DNA from: Bacillota bacterium
GTDB lineage: Bacteria > Bacillota > Clostridia > Acetivibrionales > DSM-27016
Assembly (NCBI GenBank): GCA_023390115.1
Contig: JAEWDM010000035.1
Span: 67,936-131,935, forward strand
DNA length: 64,000 nucleotides
Reading direction: 5' to 3'
Each line of letters opens with the position of its first letter. The stretch's first letter is position 1. Both the position numbers and the translations under genes were made by a program. Below the pieces are notes generated by a model. The model made no database searches. It worked only from the letters and a program-made list of their open reading frames with translations, and was not told the DNA's origin. This document shows positions 9,664 through 17,702 of this stretch, one piece after another.

Positions 9664-10562
9664 CAGGCCACCCCCTTTTGTCTGCGTTGAATGAGGTTGA
9701 AGAAGCTTTGAATTACAATAAGGGTAATAGCTACAGTTATAACTGCAATTGCTGCCGAACGGCCCATCTGCCAGTCATAAAATGCCGTGCGGTAAACATA
9801 ATACGGAAGGTTTGCCGATGAAACGCCAGGTCCTCCCTGTGTCGTTACAAATACAAGACCGAACACTTTTAATATATTAATAAGTCCGAACATCATACCA
9901 ACCTCAAAATAGCTCTTAAGCATAGGTATTTTTATATAGTATAAAAGCCCCAATCCATGCGCACCATCTATCTTTGCGCTTTCAAGAACATCCTCCGACA
10001 GGTTCTGCAGACCGGCCAGAAGGATCATAAACAAAAATGGAGTCCACTGCCACACGATCAAAATTATAATTGTCACTAAGGAAAGCTGGCTGCTGAAAAA
10101 TGCAACAGGCTCTACACCAATCCATTTAGACAATACCATGTTTATTCCGAAGGATGGACTCAGCATCAATGTCTTCCATATAATACCCGTTACCGACTCC
10201 ATAACAAAATACGGAACTATAATAAAGGAACGCGCAATGTTTACCCCCTTAAAGGTTTTGTTGAAGAGCAAAGCCAGAAGGAAGCCCAACACTGTACACA
10301 AAATCAGTGAAACAGCGGATTGAACAAGACTGTTTATCAGCACCCTGTAGAATTTGGGATCAGTAAATATATAGACATAATTGTCGAATCCGGCAAAGGT
10401 TACAGGTATATCCGGCCTTTTAACGTTCCATTTTAAGAAAGAAATTATTATGGTCATTAAAAATGGGACCTGTGTGACAACCGCCACAAAAATTATAGCA
10501 GGTAATAAAAGGTACCTAATCGGACTCTTTTTGGGTTTCACTAAGGTTTTAGTTGTCTGCAT
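9663..10562 (-). CDS. Sugar ABC transporter permease (MalF-like)
   Basis: Partner membrane subunit of the CUT1-type importer. It has 299 residues and six predicted membrane segments, starting YLLLPAIIFVAVVTQVPFLMTII. The EAA loop is LSEDVLESAKIDGAHGLGLLYYIKIPML, and the conserved VFVTTQGGPG stretch is present near the C-terminus. It follows the binding-protein gene, separated by 146 bases that contain a strong hairpin. The start is supported by GGTGGAG eight to nine bases upstream of ATG. Confidence 0.93.
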   Translation of the reverse strand: MQTTKTLVKPKKSPIRYLLLPAIIFVAVVTQVPFLMTIIISFLKWNVKRPDIPVTFAGFDNYVYIFTDPKFYRVLINSLVQSAVSLILCTVLGFLLALLFNKTFKGVNIARSFIIVPYFVMESVTGIIWKTLMLSPSFGINMVLSKWIGVEPVAFFSSQLSLVTIIILIVWQWTPFLFMILLAGLQNLSEDVLESAKIDGAHGLGLLYYIKIPMLKSYFEVGMMFGLINILKVFGLVFVTTQGGPGVSSANLPYYVYRTAFYDWQMGRSAAIAVITVAITLIVIQSFFNLIQRRQKGVA

Positions 10563-10608
10563 TATCGAGCTCCACCCGCTTTCAATTTATTTTCTGTTAT
10601 TATTTACC

Positions 10609-10640
10609 CTGTGGCGCGAGCTTTTATACTCGCACCACAG
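10609..10640. promoter_or_regulatory. Intercistronic hairpin between binding-protein and permease genes
   Basis: CTGTGG-GCGAG pairs with CTCGC-CCACAG with a single mismatch and a loop of about eight bases. In the direction of transcription (minus strand) it is not followed by a T-run, so an mRNA-stabilising or partial-attenuation element is more likely than a full terminator. Such hairpins commonly keep binding-protein levels above permease levels. Confidence 0.5.
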
Positions 10641-10708
10641 AGCCTGCTGACTAATCAGATATCGTTTCGGAAGTCTTTTTTTGAACTTGTTTAAAGTCGT
10701 CAGGTGGT

Positions 10709-12127
10709 TTACTTTATATAGCCGCCGTCCTTCATAGCCTGTAAGGCTACTTTCTGGCTTTCTGCAAGAGCATCGTCAAGAGACTTTCCGCCCGACACAT
10801 AATCTGCGAGAAGCTGTCCAACCTGTTCTCCTATGCTTGCGTATTCAGGAATGTTAGGCAACGTATTACCGGTATACGGAGTCTCGTTTACAGCCTGCTT
10901 ATCAAAGGATGCGCCGGACAGAGACTTTAAGGTAATGTCGGCAAAGCTTGCAACCTTCTGATATTCAGGGTCCTTATAGGTTGAGGTACGTGCGCCGGAG
11001 GGAACATTGATCCAGCCCTTATTTTCAGCAACAAGCTTTACATAGTCCTTGCCGGTAACCCAGGTAAGATATTTAAATGCAGCGTCCTGCTTTTGGCTTG
11101 AAGAAGTAATAGCGAGTCCCCATCCGCCTATAGTCTGAGTATTTCCCTTGCCGGGGCCGCTTGGTGACAGGGCATAGCCCATCTTACCCTTGATAGGTGA
11201 ATTGTCGGCCTCAAAGGTTGCGGCAGATACTGTAGCATCATAATATATTGCAGCATTTCCGCTTGCCATAAGATTCAAGGTTTCGGTATACCCGTTTGAA
11301 GTAACATCCTTTGCACCGCATTCTGTCTCAAGCTTTTTATAAAATTCCCATGCAGCCTTCATTTCAGGTGTCTGCAACTGTGGCTGCCAGTTCATATCAA
11401 ACCACTGTGCTCCGTATCCGTAAAGAATAGATCCGAAGGTATACATGTTTTCACCATAGCCGGGTTTTCCCCGAAGAGCTATACCGACTATGTTCTTAGA
11501 TGGATCGTGGAGCTTTTTTGCAAGCTGGTAAATCTCTTCCCATGTTGGTTCTTCGGGCATCGTAAGTCCGGCCGCATCAAAGAGATCCTTACGGTACATA
11601 ATCATTGTGCTCTCACCGTAAAGGGGAACGGCAGCCAGTCCTTTCGTTGCAGAGGAATAAGCAGGGATATTAGCCTTGATAAGATCATCAAAATCATACG
11701 CCGCCTTATCTGTATCGGACATTTTGTCAAATAAGGGCTGAAGCTCGGTTGTCCACCCATTATCAAGATAAGTCCCTATATCATTGGTGCCAAGGGTAAC
11801 AAGATCGAACTGCCCGCTGCCAACCGCAACATCCTGCTGTATTTTAGAGCGGATGTCATTCTCAGTCAGCATTACATAGGTAACCTTAATACCGGTCTGT
11901 TTTGTAAATTCACTCGAAAGCTCATTCATAGTAACCATAGGACCATTGTTAACGGATGCAACAACCAGCTCGGTGCTTTCTTTAGGCTGATCGGCCGTTG
12001 TTGCTTCAGGCGTAGTCGAGGCCGAGCCTTGATCACTTTGTCCCGAACCACAGCCGGCAAATGATACAGCAAAAATTACCAGTGACAAAAGAATCAGACT
12101 CATGGATTTGAAAAATCTCTTCTTCAT
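10709..12127 (-). CDS. Sugar-binding lipoprotein of ABC importer
   Basis: A 472-residue extracellular solute-binding protein of the family-1 (MalE-like) type that delivers sugar or sugar alcohol to the two permeases encoded downstream. The N-terminus is a lipoprotein signal (MKKRFFKS, hydrophobic core, lipobox SFAGC, mature Cys about residue 26), followed by a low-complexity Ser/Thr/Gln linker. Binding-protein features include YRKDLFDAAGLTMPEEPTWEE and GGWGLAITSSSQKQDAAFKYLTWV. ATG follows GGAGG. It is the first structural gene of the operon that ends with araB. The ligand is unknown; the context suggests a pentitol or pentose. Confidence 0.93.
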   Translation of the reverse strand: MKKRFFKSMSLILLSLVIFAVSFAGCGSGQSDQGSASTTPEATTADQPKESTELVVASVNNGPMVTMNELSSEFTKQTGIKVTYVMLTENDIRSKIQQDVAVGSGQFDLVTLGTNDIGTYLDNGWTTELQPLFDKMSDTDKAAYDFDDLIKANIPAYSSATKGLAAVPLYGESTMIMYRKDLFDAAGLTMPEEPTWEEIYQLAKKLHDPSKNIVGIALRGKPGYGENMYTFGSILYGYGAQWFDMNWQPQLQTPEMKAAWEFYKKLETECGAKDVTSNGYTETLNLMASGNAAIYYDATVSAATFEADNSPIKGKMGYALSPSGPGKGNTQTIGGWGLAITSSSQKQDAAFKYLTWVTGKDYVKLVAENKGWINVPSGARTSTYKDPEYQKVASFADITLKSLSGASFDKQAVNETPYTGNTLPNIPEYASIGEQVGQLLADYVSGGKSLDDALAESQKVALQAMKDGGYIK

Positions 12128-12210
12128 TTTGATACCTCCATTTAAGGTTTTTTTAGTTTATATATTTCGCACACATAAATGGGCCCAAAATACGTATGCG
12201 GAATAAAGCC

Positions 12211-12230
12211 ACTGCCTGTTTACAGACAGT
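12211..12230. promoter_or_regulatory. Imperfect palindrome in the operon leader, possible operator
   Basis: ACTG-c-CTGT-tt-ACAG-a-CAGT is a 20-base palindrome with one mismatched pair, about 85 bases upstream of the binding-protein start codon. It could be a protein-binding site or a small RNA hairpin in the leader; no consensus assigns it to a regulator. Confidence 0.3.
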
Positions 12231-12346
12231 AACAAAATCCTGATTGTAAATAGTTTTATGCATTAAAAATAAAAATAAATAGAATAACTACAAACAAACA
12301 AGATAATCCATATAAATTTATAAAATTCAGCAAGGCAGTCAAAAAG

Positions 12347-12415
12347 TCAGAGTTCTTTAATTGTCTTTATAAAAGATAAAATACTTGTGATACCGGGGAA
12401 TTTGTTAACATACAA
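12347..12415 (-). CDS. Possible 22-residue leader peptide in the 5' UTR of the pentitol operon
   Basis: A TTG codon lies six bases after GGGAGGAAACAA's GGAGG core and opens a 22-codon frame (YVNKFPGITSILSFIKTIKEL after the start) ending in TGA at 12347. The Shine-Dalgarno is as good as those of the real genes here. An alternative ATG four bases further on gives only 14 codons. It sits between the putative operon promoter (12507-12534) and the binding-protein gene, about 220 bases upstream of that gene. It could be a regulatory leader peptide or chance; nothing else supports translation. Confidence 0.3.
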   Translation of the reverse strand: MYVNKFPGITSILSFIKTIKEL

Positions 12416-12465
12416 TTGTTTCCTCCCGAATATAAAGCAACCGATTTGTTTTTAAAATTTTCCTA

Positions 12466-12490
12466 TTTAGTTTATTGAGTTAACTTATTT
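12466..12490. promoter_or_regulatory. Candidate operator just downstream of the operon promoter
   Basis: On the plus strand TTAGTTTATT, a three-base spacer and TTAACTTATT form near-identical direct half-sites, with GTTAAC as a core palindrome. They lie just downstream of the predicted start point of the minus-strand operon, where a repressor would block transcription. TTAGTTTATT-like half-sites resemble operators of XylR-type ROK repressors, and a ROK gene is encoded divergently. This is inference from position and resemblance. Confidence 0.3.
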
Positions 12491-12506
12491 CGCGTCTATA
12501 GTTTAT

Positions 12507-12534
12507 ATACTATCACATTTTTACTAATTGTCAA
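12507..12534 (-). promoter_or_regulatory. Sigma-A promoter of the pentitol operon
   Basis: Reading the minus strand, TTGACA (12534-12529), 16 bases and TAGTAT (12512-12507) form a near-consensus promoter. It gives a 5' UTR of about 370 bases before the binding-protein gene, unusually long, which contains a short ORF and a palindrome. Confidence 0.6.
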
Positions 12535-13032
12535 GCAGTTTTAAATCTATTATTTGTGCAATTTGATGAAGTTATATAAAGACAGGCTTATATTTGTTTA
12601 TTTGATAAACCTATTTTTTTATTGGACAGCATATTTATGTCGTTATAATTTATAGGTTTTCTTTTTTTGCAGCAACAGTATGCATTTCTTTAAATATATC
12701 CAACAAGCTTCTTCCTTATATTCTTATATATATTTATGCAAAATAAAAGTTTATCGAAGAAACTTTTATTTTGCATAAATATAGTATTAAATAAAGCAGG
12801 CAAGGCCAAGGATAGCATTGCCGGAACAAATATCTTGTAAATAGCTTCTATATAAGTATGCTTTAGAATAATCAAAATTACTATAAAAAATAGCTTGACA
12901 AAAAAAGCTTTATCCAATATCATAAAAACATAAGTTAAATAGTTTATACGATTAACAAATATTTCGTGTCTGGTAACAAAAATAATTTATTAACTTTAAT
13001 TTTATTATTTTTACGAGAAGAGGCATAGCTGC
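12535..13032. other. AT-rich intergenic region between the divergent arms
   Basis: No credible gene. The region holds a long AT-rich inverted repeat (listed separately) and the upstream region of the ROK gene, including AAATAAT ... ATTATTT half-sites near 12980-13012 that could be an autoregulatory site. A 77-codon minus-strand frame at 12690-12923 runs through the inverted repeat and lacks convincing support. Confidence 0.5.
12729..12783. repeat. Perfect 24-bp AT-rich inverted repeat with 7-base loop
   Basis: Arms 12729-12752 and 12760-12783 are exact reverse complements (core ATGCAAAATAAAAG) around the loop ATCGAAG. No T-run follows on either strand and no gene ends here, so it is not an obvious terminator. 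It could be a miniature mobile element, a protein-binding site or a stable RNA hairpin. Confidence 0.75.
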
Positions 13033-14259
13033 ATGAAATTGGGTGGAAATTCCGAGGATATGCGTAAAAAAAACCGGTGTACGGTTCTTCAAATTTTATT
13101 GAGGAATGACAGCATCTCACGTGCTGATCTCGCAAGACAGACGGGCCTTAATAAAGCTACAATCACTAATATTATAAATGACTTTACCCAGATTGGTATA
13201 GTCAGGGACGCAGGCTCTGTGATTGCCAGCAATGGCCGTAAAACTGCGGGCATAAGGCTTGATATGCTCGATGTTGTTACTCTGGTCATCCGTATCAACC
13301 GTTATGAAATAAGCTTCGCATTCTGCAATATCCATGGAGATATAAGCGACATGAGAAAAGAGAATTTTGCAAATGATGACGGTATTGATACTATATTGGA
13401 GCTTCTTCGCCGAAACACGCAACATTTGCTTGATAACCGTAAAGAAAAAAAGGTAATGGGAATATCTATAGCTATATTAGGCTGGCTGTTCAGGTATGAC
13501 GGTCATATAATCGCAAAGACCGACGGCTTTCCTGAACTAAGCAAGGTTGATTTCAGGGAAGAAATGTCCAGAATGTTTCCTGACTATGATATAATCCTTG
13601 ATCATGACGCCAATTTAAGCGCGCTTGCAGAATGGAACGCTTATACTAAAAATTCAGAAACTGCTACAGGGTCGATGCTGAGCATAATTGGAGGCATCGG
13701 ATTTGGTGCAGGCATAATAATAAACGGAGAGCTTTTTCACGGCAGCAATGGCGTAGCAGGTGAGGTAGGGCATATGGGAATCAATTTTAATGCTGTCAAT
13801 TACAGTCCCAACAGCAGCAGCCAATACCGTGGAACTTTTGAAGAGTATGCCTCACCGCGTGCCTTGCAGAACAATATTCTGGACAGGCTCATGGATTTTC
13901 CGGAAACCTCGCTCAATGATAAATCCGGGTTAGACGATATATATGAAGCGTATGAACAGGGAGATGAGCTTGCCGTGTGGGCAATGAACCGTATGTCCCG
14001 CTTGCTCGCCTATGGCCTTACGGGACTGATATTTATTATCAACCCCGAGGCAGTAGTGCTTGGAGACAGAATTATTCACAGTGAGCGTTTTTTGGCAAAG
14101 TTAAGATACCACCTTCAGGAGTTTCTTCCAAAGGTACTCTACGACAGGCTTGACCTTAGAATATCCGAATTTAATGAATCGGGAATTCTAATCGGTGCGT
14201 CAATTGCCATGACAAAATATTACCTGGAAACTTTTAAAATAATTGATTTTATTATTTAG
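13033..14259 (+). CDS. ROK-family transcriptional regulator
   Basis: A 408-residue sugar-responsive regulator (NagC/XylR-like). The N-terminal winged helix-turn-helix is SRADLARQTGLNKATITNIINDF (residues about 29-51), followed by a ROK sugar-binding domain (SIIGGIGFGAGIIINGELFHGSNGVAGEVGHMGIN). The usual CxCGxxGC zinc motif after GEVGH is absent: the stretch NYSPNSSSQYRGTFEEYAS has no cysteine. The kinase-type ATP motif is also missing, as usual for repressors. The start follows GAAGAGG nine bases upstream of ATG. Divergent from the pentitol operon and heading the SDR/transketolase arm, it probably controls both (inference). Confidence 0.88.
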   Translation: MKLGGNSEDMRKKNRCTVLQILLRNDSISRADLARQTGLNKATITNIINDFTQIGIVRDAGSVIASNGRKTAGIRLDMLDVVTLVIRINRYEISFAFCNIHGDISDMRKENFANDDGIDTILELLRRNTQHLLDNRKEKKVMGISIAILGWLFRYDGHIIAKTDGFPELSKVDFREEMSRMFPDYDIILDHDANLSALAEWNAYTKNSETATGSMLSIIGGIGFGAGIIINGELFHGSNGVAGEVGHMGINFNAVNYSPNSSSQYRGTFEEYASPRALQNNILDRLMDFPETSLNDKSGLDDIYEAYEQGDELAVWAMNRMSRLLAYGLTGLIFIINPEAVVLGDRIIHSERFLAKLRYHLQEFLPKVLYDRLDLRISEFNESGILIGASIAMTKYYLETFKIIDFII

Positions 14260-14399
14260 AATAAAACATTCTCTTAGGGATAGCATTTCTTACTACTCTG
14301 ATCAAGTATTATATTATCATTACATGCTATATTGTGTAAATATACCATAAAAATTACAGATTTAATATTTTATTACCTAATTTCAAAGGAGTGATACTC

Positions 14400-15167
14400 A
14401 TGAGTATTCTGGATTATTTTATGTTAACTGACAAAAAGGCTGTAGTTACAGGAGGAATCAGAGGGATAGGTAAGGCATCTGCAATTGCGCTTGCCGAGGC
14501 AGGCGCAGATGTTGCAATTCTTGATATACTTGAAGATAGTGAGACGTTAAATCAAATCAAGAAGCTTGGAAGAGAGGCTTTTTCCATTAAAGTAGATCTG
14601 ACAAAGGAATCCGAAGTAAATGAAGCCTTTGCGCGGATTAAAAATGAATTCGGGCGCATTGACATAGTCCATAACAATGCAGGTATCGCATACTGTGTAA
14701 AGTGTGAGGATATGACCTTTGAGGAATGGCGCAAGGTAATAGCCATAGATCTTGATGCTGTCTTCCTTGTAGCCAGGGCTGCCGGAAGGCATATGATAGA
14801 AGATGGAAACGGTGGTTCTATCATAAACACCGGCTCAATGTCCGGTATTATTGTAAATTATCCACAGGAGCAGGTTGCATATAATGCGGCAAAGGCAGGT
14901 GTAATTCATCTGACAAAATCTCTGGCATGTGAATGGGCCAAACACAATATAAGGGTAAATTGCATAAGCCCCGGGTACATCTGTACAGATATGACTCCGC
15001 CCACTTCAAACAAAGCATGGATGGACACATGGTTTGCAATGTCTCCGATAAAACGTCTGGGTACTCCCAATGAACTGGCAGGTGCAGTCCTTTATCTTGC
15101 AAGCAGTGCTTCGTCCTTCACTACCGGCTGCAATATAGTTATCGACGGCGGTTACTGCTGCTATTAA
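14400..15167 (+). CDS. Short-chain dehydrogenase, D-arabinitol 2-dehydrogenase-like
   Basis: A 255-residue classical SDR that oxidises or reduces a sugar alcohol/ketose with NAD(P). It shows the cofactor motif VTGGIRGIG, NNAG, the catalytic serine in NTGSMSG, and YNAAK as the Tyr/Lys pair. The stretch around the active site (SMSGIIVN, then YNAAKAGVIHLTKSLACEWAKH) strongly recalls ribulose-forming D-arabinitol 2-dehydrogenases, which would yield D-ribulose for the kinase encoded in the divergent arm; this is by memory of the family, not a search. The ATG at 14400 follows AAAGGAG. It lies 140 bases after the ROK gene and 20 bases before the transketolase genes. Confidence 0.85.
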   Translation: MSILDYFMLTDKKAVVTGGIRGIGKASAIALAEAGADVAILDILEDSETLNQIKKLGREAFSIKVDLTKESEVNEAFARIKNEFGRIDIVHNNAGIAYCVKCEDMTFEEWRKVIAIDLDAVFLVARAAGRHMIEDGNGGSIINTGSMSGIIVNYPQEQVAYNAAKAGVIHLTKSLACEWAKHNIRVNCISPGYICTDMTPPTSNKAWMDTWFAMSPIKRLGTPNELAGAVLYLASSASSFTTGCNIVIDGGYCCY

Positions 15168-15187
15168 ATAAAGAAAGGATGATTACA

Positions 15188-16030
15188 ATGAATGTACAGA
15201 GAGTCAGAGAACTTCACAGTATTGCTCAAAACTTAAGGATAACAGGCCTCAAAATGGTTCAAAGCGCCCATTCCGGACATATAGGAGGTGCCTTTTCCCT
15301 TTCGGAGATTATGTCTGTTCTGTATTTTGAAAAAATGAATATCCGTCCCGAGGATCCCCAATGGGAAGACAGGGACAGGTTTGTTCTTTCAAAAGGCCAT
15401 GCGACGGTAGCTCTATACCCTACCCTTGCTACCCGCGGATTTTTCCCTATTGAAGACCTGAGCACCTTCAGGAATATCGACAGCTACCTCTCGGGGCACG
15501 CTGAGATGAAGCACGTGCCCGGTGTAGACATGTCTACCGGCTCACTCGGTCAGGGCCTGTCAACGGCCGTAGGCATGGCTCTTGCCGCTAAACAGCTTGG
15601 TAAAAAATACACCACCTATGCTATACTTGGCGACGGTGAAATTGCCGAAGGACAGATATGGGAAGCATTCATGTTTGCAGCAGCCCGCAAGCTCGACAAC
15701 CTCATAGTAATCTTAGATTCAAATAAGGTGCAGCTTGACGGAACCATTGAAGAAATCCTTGATACAGGTGATATTGCAAAGAAATTCTTAAGCTTCGGAT
15801 TCCATGTAATATCTGTTGACGGACATGATGTACAGGAAATTGCCGTTGCTATCGATGAGGGCAAATCTATAGAGGGAAAGCCTGCAATAATCATAGCCAA
15901 CACCGTTAAAGGCAAGGGCATTTCGTTCATGGAAGGCAAATCGAAATGGCATGGTAAAACTCCGAATGATGAAGAATTTAAAATAGCCTTTGAAGAATTA
16001 TATAAGAAAAAATCTGAACTGGAGGGTTGA
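15188..16030 (+). CDS. Transketolase, N-terminal subunit
   Basis: The thiamine-diphosphate-binding half of a split transketolase (280 residues) that moves two-carbon units between pentose and triose/hexose phosphates. Visible are the substrate-binding SAHSGHIGGAFSLSEIM, SKGHA, and the cofactor motif GDGEIAEGQIWEA ... NLIVILDSNKVQ. It needs the C-terminal subunit encoded two bases downstream. The start at 15188 gives nine bases between AAAGG and ATG; an in-frame ATG at 15179 is too close to the Shine-Dalgarno. Split transketolases are common in Firmicutes sugar operons. Confidence 0.93.
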   Translation: MNVQRVRELHSIAQNLRITGLKMVQSAHSGHIGGAFSLSEIMSVLYFEKMNIRPEDPQWEDRDRFVLSKGHATVALYPTLATRGFFPIEDLSTFRNIDSYLSGHAEMKHVPGVDMSTGSLGQGLSTAVGMALAAKQLGKKYTTYAILGDGEIAEGQIWEAFMFAAARKLDNLIVILDSNKVQLDGTIEEILDTGDIAKKFLSFGFHVISVDGHDVQEIAVAIDEGKSIEGKPAIIIANTVKGKGISFMEGKSKWHGKTPNDEEFKIAFEELYKKKSELEG

Positions 16031-16032
16031 AA

Positions 16033-16974
16033 ATGGCTGGTAAAATAGCAACAAGACACGCATATGGAGAAGCATTGTCCGAAATCGGGAAGGATCCTAA
16101 AGTCGTCGCGCTTGATGCCGACGTTTCAACATGCACAATGTCATGCATGTTTGGCGATAAATATCCTGACCGTTTTTATAACGTAGGTATTGCGGAAGCC
16201 AACATGGTTGGAATCGCCGCCGGTATGTCCACGCTTGGGCAGGTGCCATTTGTCCATACCTTTGCGATGTTCGCAGCCGGAAGGACATATGACCAGATCA
16301 GGAATACTTTAGCCTATCCCCATCTCAATGTTAAGGTTGTTGGAACTCATGCAGGCCTGACCGTCGGAGAGGATGGTGCCACACACCAATGTCTTGAGGA
16401 TCTCGGGCTTATGCGTGCCATCCCCGAAATGGTTGTCATTTGCCCCTGTGACGGAAATGAAACAAAGGAAGCCGTACGTGCAATAGCAAATTATAACGGC
16501 CCCTGTTATTTGAGGCTTGGAAGGCTGGCCGTTGACGTTGTAACCGAATTCCCCGGCTATAAATTTGAAATAGGTAAAGCTCAATATTTAAAGAACGGCA
16601 CGGATGCTACCATAATTGCAACCGGAATAATGGTACAAATATCACTTAAGGCTGCCGCAGAGCTGGAGAAGGAAAATATCAATGTTCGAGTGCTTAATAT
16701 GCATACTATCAAGCCTATTGACAAGAATGCTATTATAATTGCTGCAAAAGAAACAGGAGCCATTGTAACCGCCGAGGAGCACAATGTTTTGACAGGCCTT
16801 GGAAGTGCCGTCAGTGAGGTAGTCACTGATACAGTTCCCGTTCCGGTGTTGAAAGTGGGCACAGAGGATACTTTCGGTAAATCCGGCAATGCTGAAGCAC
16901 TGATGGAGAGATTCGGACTGAACAAGGAAAATATAATTGAAAAGGTTAAAAAAGCAATTACCATGAAAAAATAA
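16033..16974 (+). CDS. Transketolase, C-terminal subunit
   Basis: The pyrimidine-binding and C-terminal domains of the split transketolase (313 residues). Features include DADVSTCTM, FYNVGIAEANMVGIAAGMS with the catalytic Glu, FVHTFAMFAAGRTYDQIRNT, and the C-terminal fold LNMHTIKPIDKNAI ... EEHNVLTGLGSAVSE. ATG follows GGAGGG, which overlaps the end of the upstream subunit gene, so the two are translated together. The pair links ribulose-5-phosphate made by the divergent operon to glycolysis (inference). Confidence 0.93.
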   Translation: MAGKIATRHAYGEALSEIGKDPKVVALDADVSTCTMSCMFGDKYPDRFYNVGIAEANMVGIAAGMSTLGQVPFVHTFAMFAAGRTYDQIRNTLAYPHLNVKVVGTHAGLTVGEDGATHQCLEDLGLMRAIPEMVVICPCDGNETKEAVRAIANYNGPCYLRLGRLAVDVVTEFPGYKFEIGKAQYLKNGTDATIIATGIMVQISLKAAAELEKENINVRVLNMHTIKPIDKNAIIIAAKETGAIVTAEEHNVLTGLGSAVSEVVTDTVPVPVLKVGTEDTFGKSGNAEALMERFGLNKENIIEKVKKAITMKK

Positions 16975-17006
16975 TTGTTATTGGCTAAAACAGAAAAATA
17001 TATAAT

Positions 17007-17039
17007 AAAAAGTCTGGTGGATTTTCCGCTGGACTTTTT
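17007..17039 (+). terminator. Terminator after transketolase genes
   Basis: AAAAAGTC (17007-17014) pairs with GACTTTTT (17032-17039) around a partly paired GG/CC interior; the stem runs into its own T-tract. It lies 33 bases after the transketolase stop codon and separates that operon from the cupin-like gene. Confidence 0.6.
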
Positions 17040-17138
17040 ATAAAAGAAAGTATAGACTTTTTATGTAATATAGGTTGCTGTAACGACAGATTAATATTCA
17101 GAAAAATTCACTTTATTTTACAAGGAAGGATTGGTATC

Positions 17139-17621
17139 ATGAGACAAATTAAAGCAGAAAAACTTACAGTAGAAGGATTTGCTCCGTTTGGCAGCTTCTC
17201 CTGCATCACAGAGCCAAAAGGAAATCACCTCGGGGATTTTTATAATGATCAGGTTATATTCCCTGTGTCAGGAAGCATGCCCGTTGCATTTTCACCTTTG
17301 GTTATACACAAGCCATCCAAAATGGTGGTAACCACCGCAGAATATCATAATACGACGGGTGAGTGCATAGTAACTATAGATGACGATGTTGTACTACATG
17401 TCGCTCCTCCTTCAAGCTCACCGGTTCCGGAGCTGACAAAGGCATTCGTTGTTCCAAAGGGAACGGTAGTTCAAATGAAGACGGGAGTATGGCATTTTGC
17501 GTGCCTTCCTGTAAACCTTAAGACAGCTCATGTACTCATTATCCTTCCCGAACGCATCTATAAGAATGATTGTGTTGTAGTTGAATATGAAGAAAAGGAT
17601 TATGTCGAGATCGTTTTATAA
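17139..17621 (+). CDS. Cupin-like protein related to ureidoglycolate lyase
   Basis: A 160-residue protein with a double-stranded beta-helix pattern. The N-terminal EGFAPFGSF and the central PKGTVVQMKTGVWHFACLPVN stretch resemble the ureidoglycolate lyase (AllA) family. No other ureide-pathway gene is in the window, so ureidoglycolate is an unlikely substrate here; a carbohydrate-related cupin role is possible. ATG follows AAGGAAGG. It has its own upstream gap of 164 bases with a terminator, so it may be expressed separately from the transketolase genes. Function is not established by the sequence. Confidence 0.6.
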   Translation: MRQIKAEKLTVEGFAPFGSFSCITEPKGNHLGDFYNDQVIFPVSGSMPVAFSPLVIHKPSKMVVTTAEYHNTTGECIVTIDDDVVLHVAPPSSSPVPELTKAFVVPKGTVVQMKTGVWHFACLPVNLKTAHVLIILPERIYKNDCVVVEYEEKDYVEIVL

Positions 17622-17649
17622 TGGATTCGCAGCTCTGTGCTTTTATAAA

Positions 17650-17685
17650 GGCTTTAAGAGGTGTATTTTTATACCTCTTAAAGCC
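17650..17685. terminator. Bidirectional terminator
   Basis: GGCTTTAAGAGGT pairs perfectly with ACCTCTTAAAGCC around a T-rich loop, between the convergent cupin-like and DUF4097 genes. Confidence 0.75.
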
Positions 17686-17702
17686 AGCTTGTTCTTTCCC
17701 GG

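Noticed and set aside
12690..12923. 77-codon minus-strand frame with hydrophobic residues
   Set aside because: Runs through the perfect inverted repeat, has no convincing ribosome binding site and a very AT-driven composition; more likely chance.
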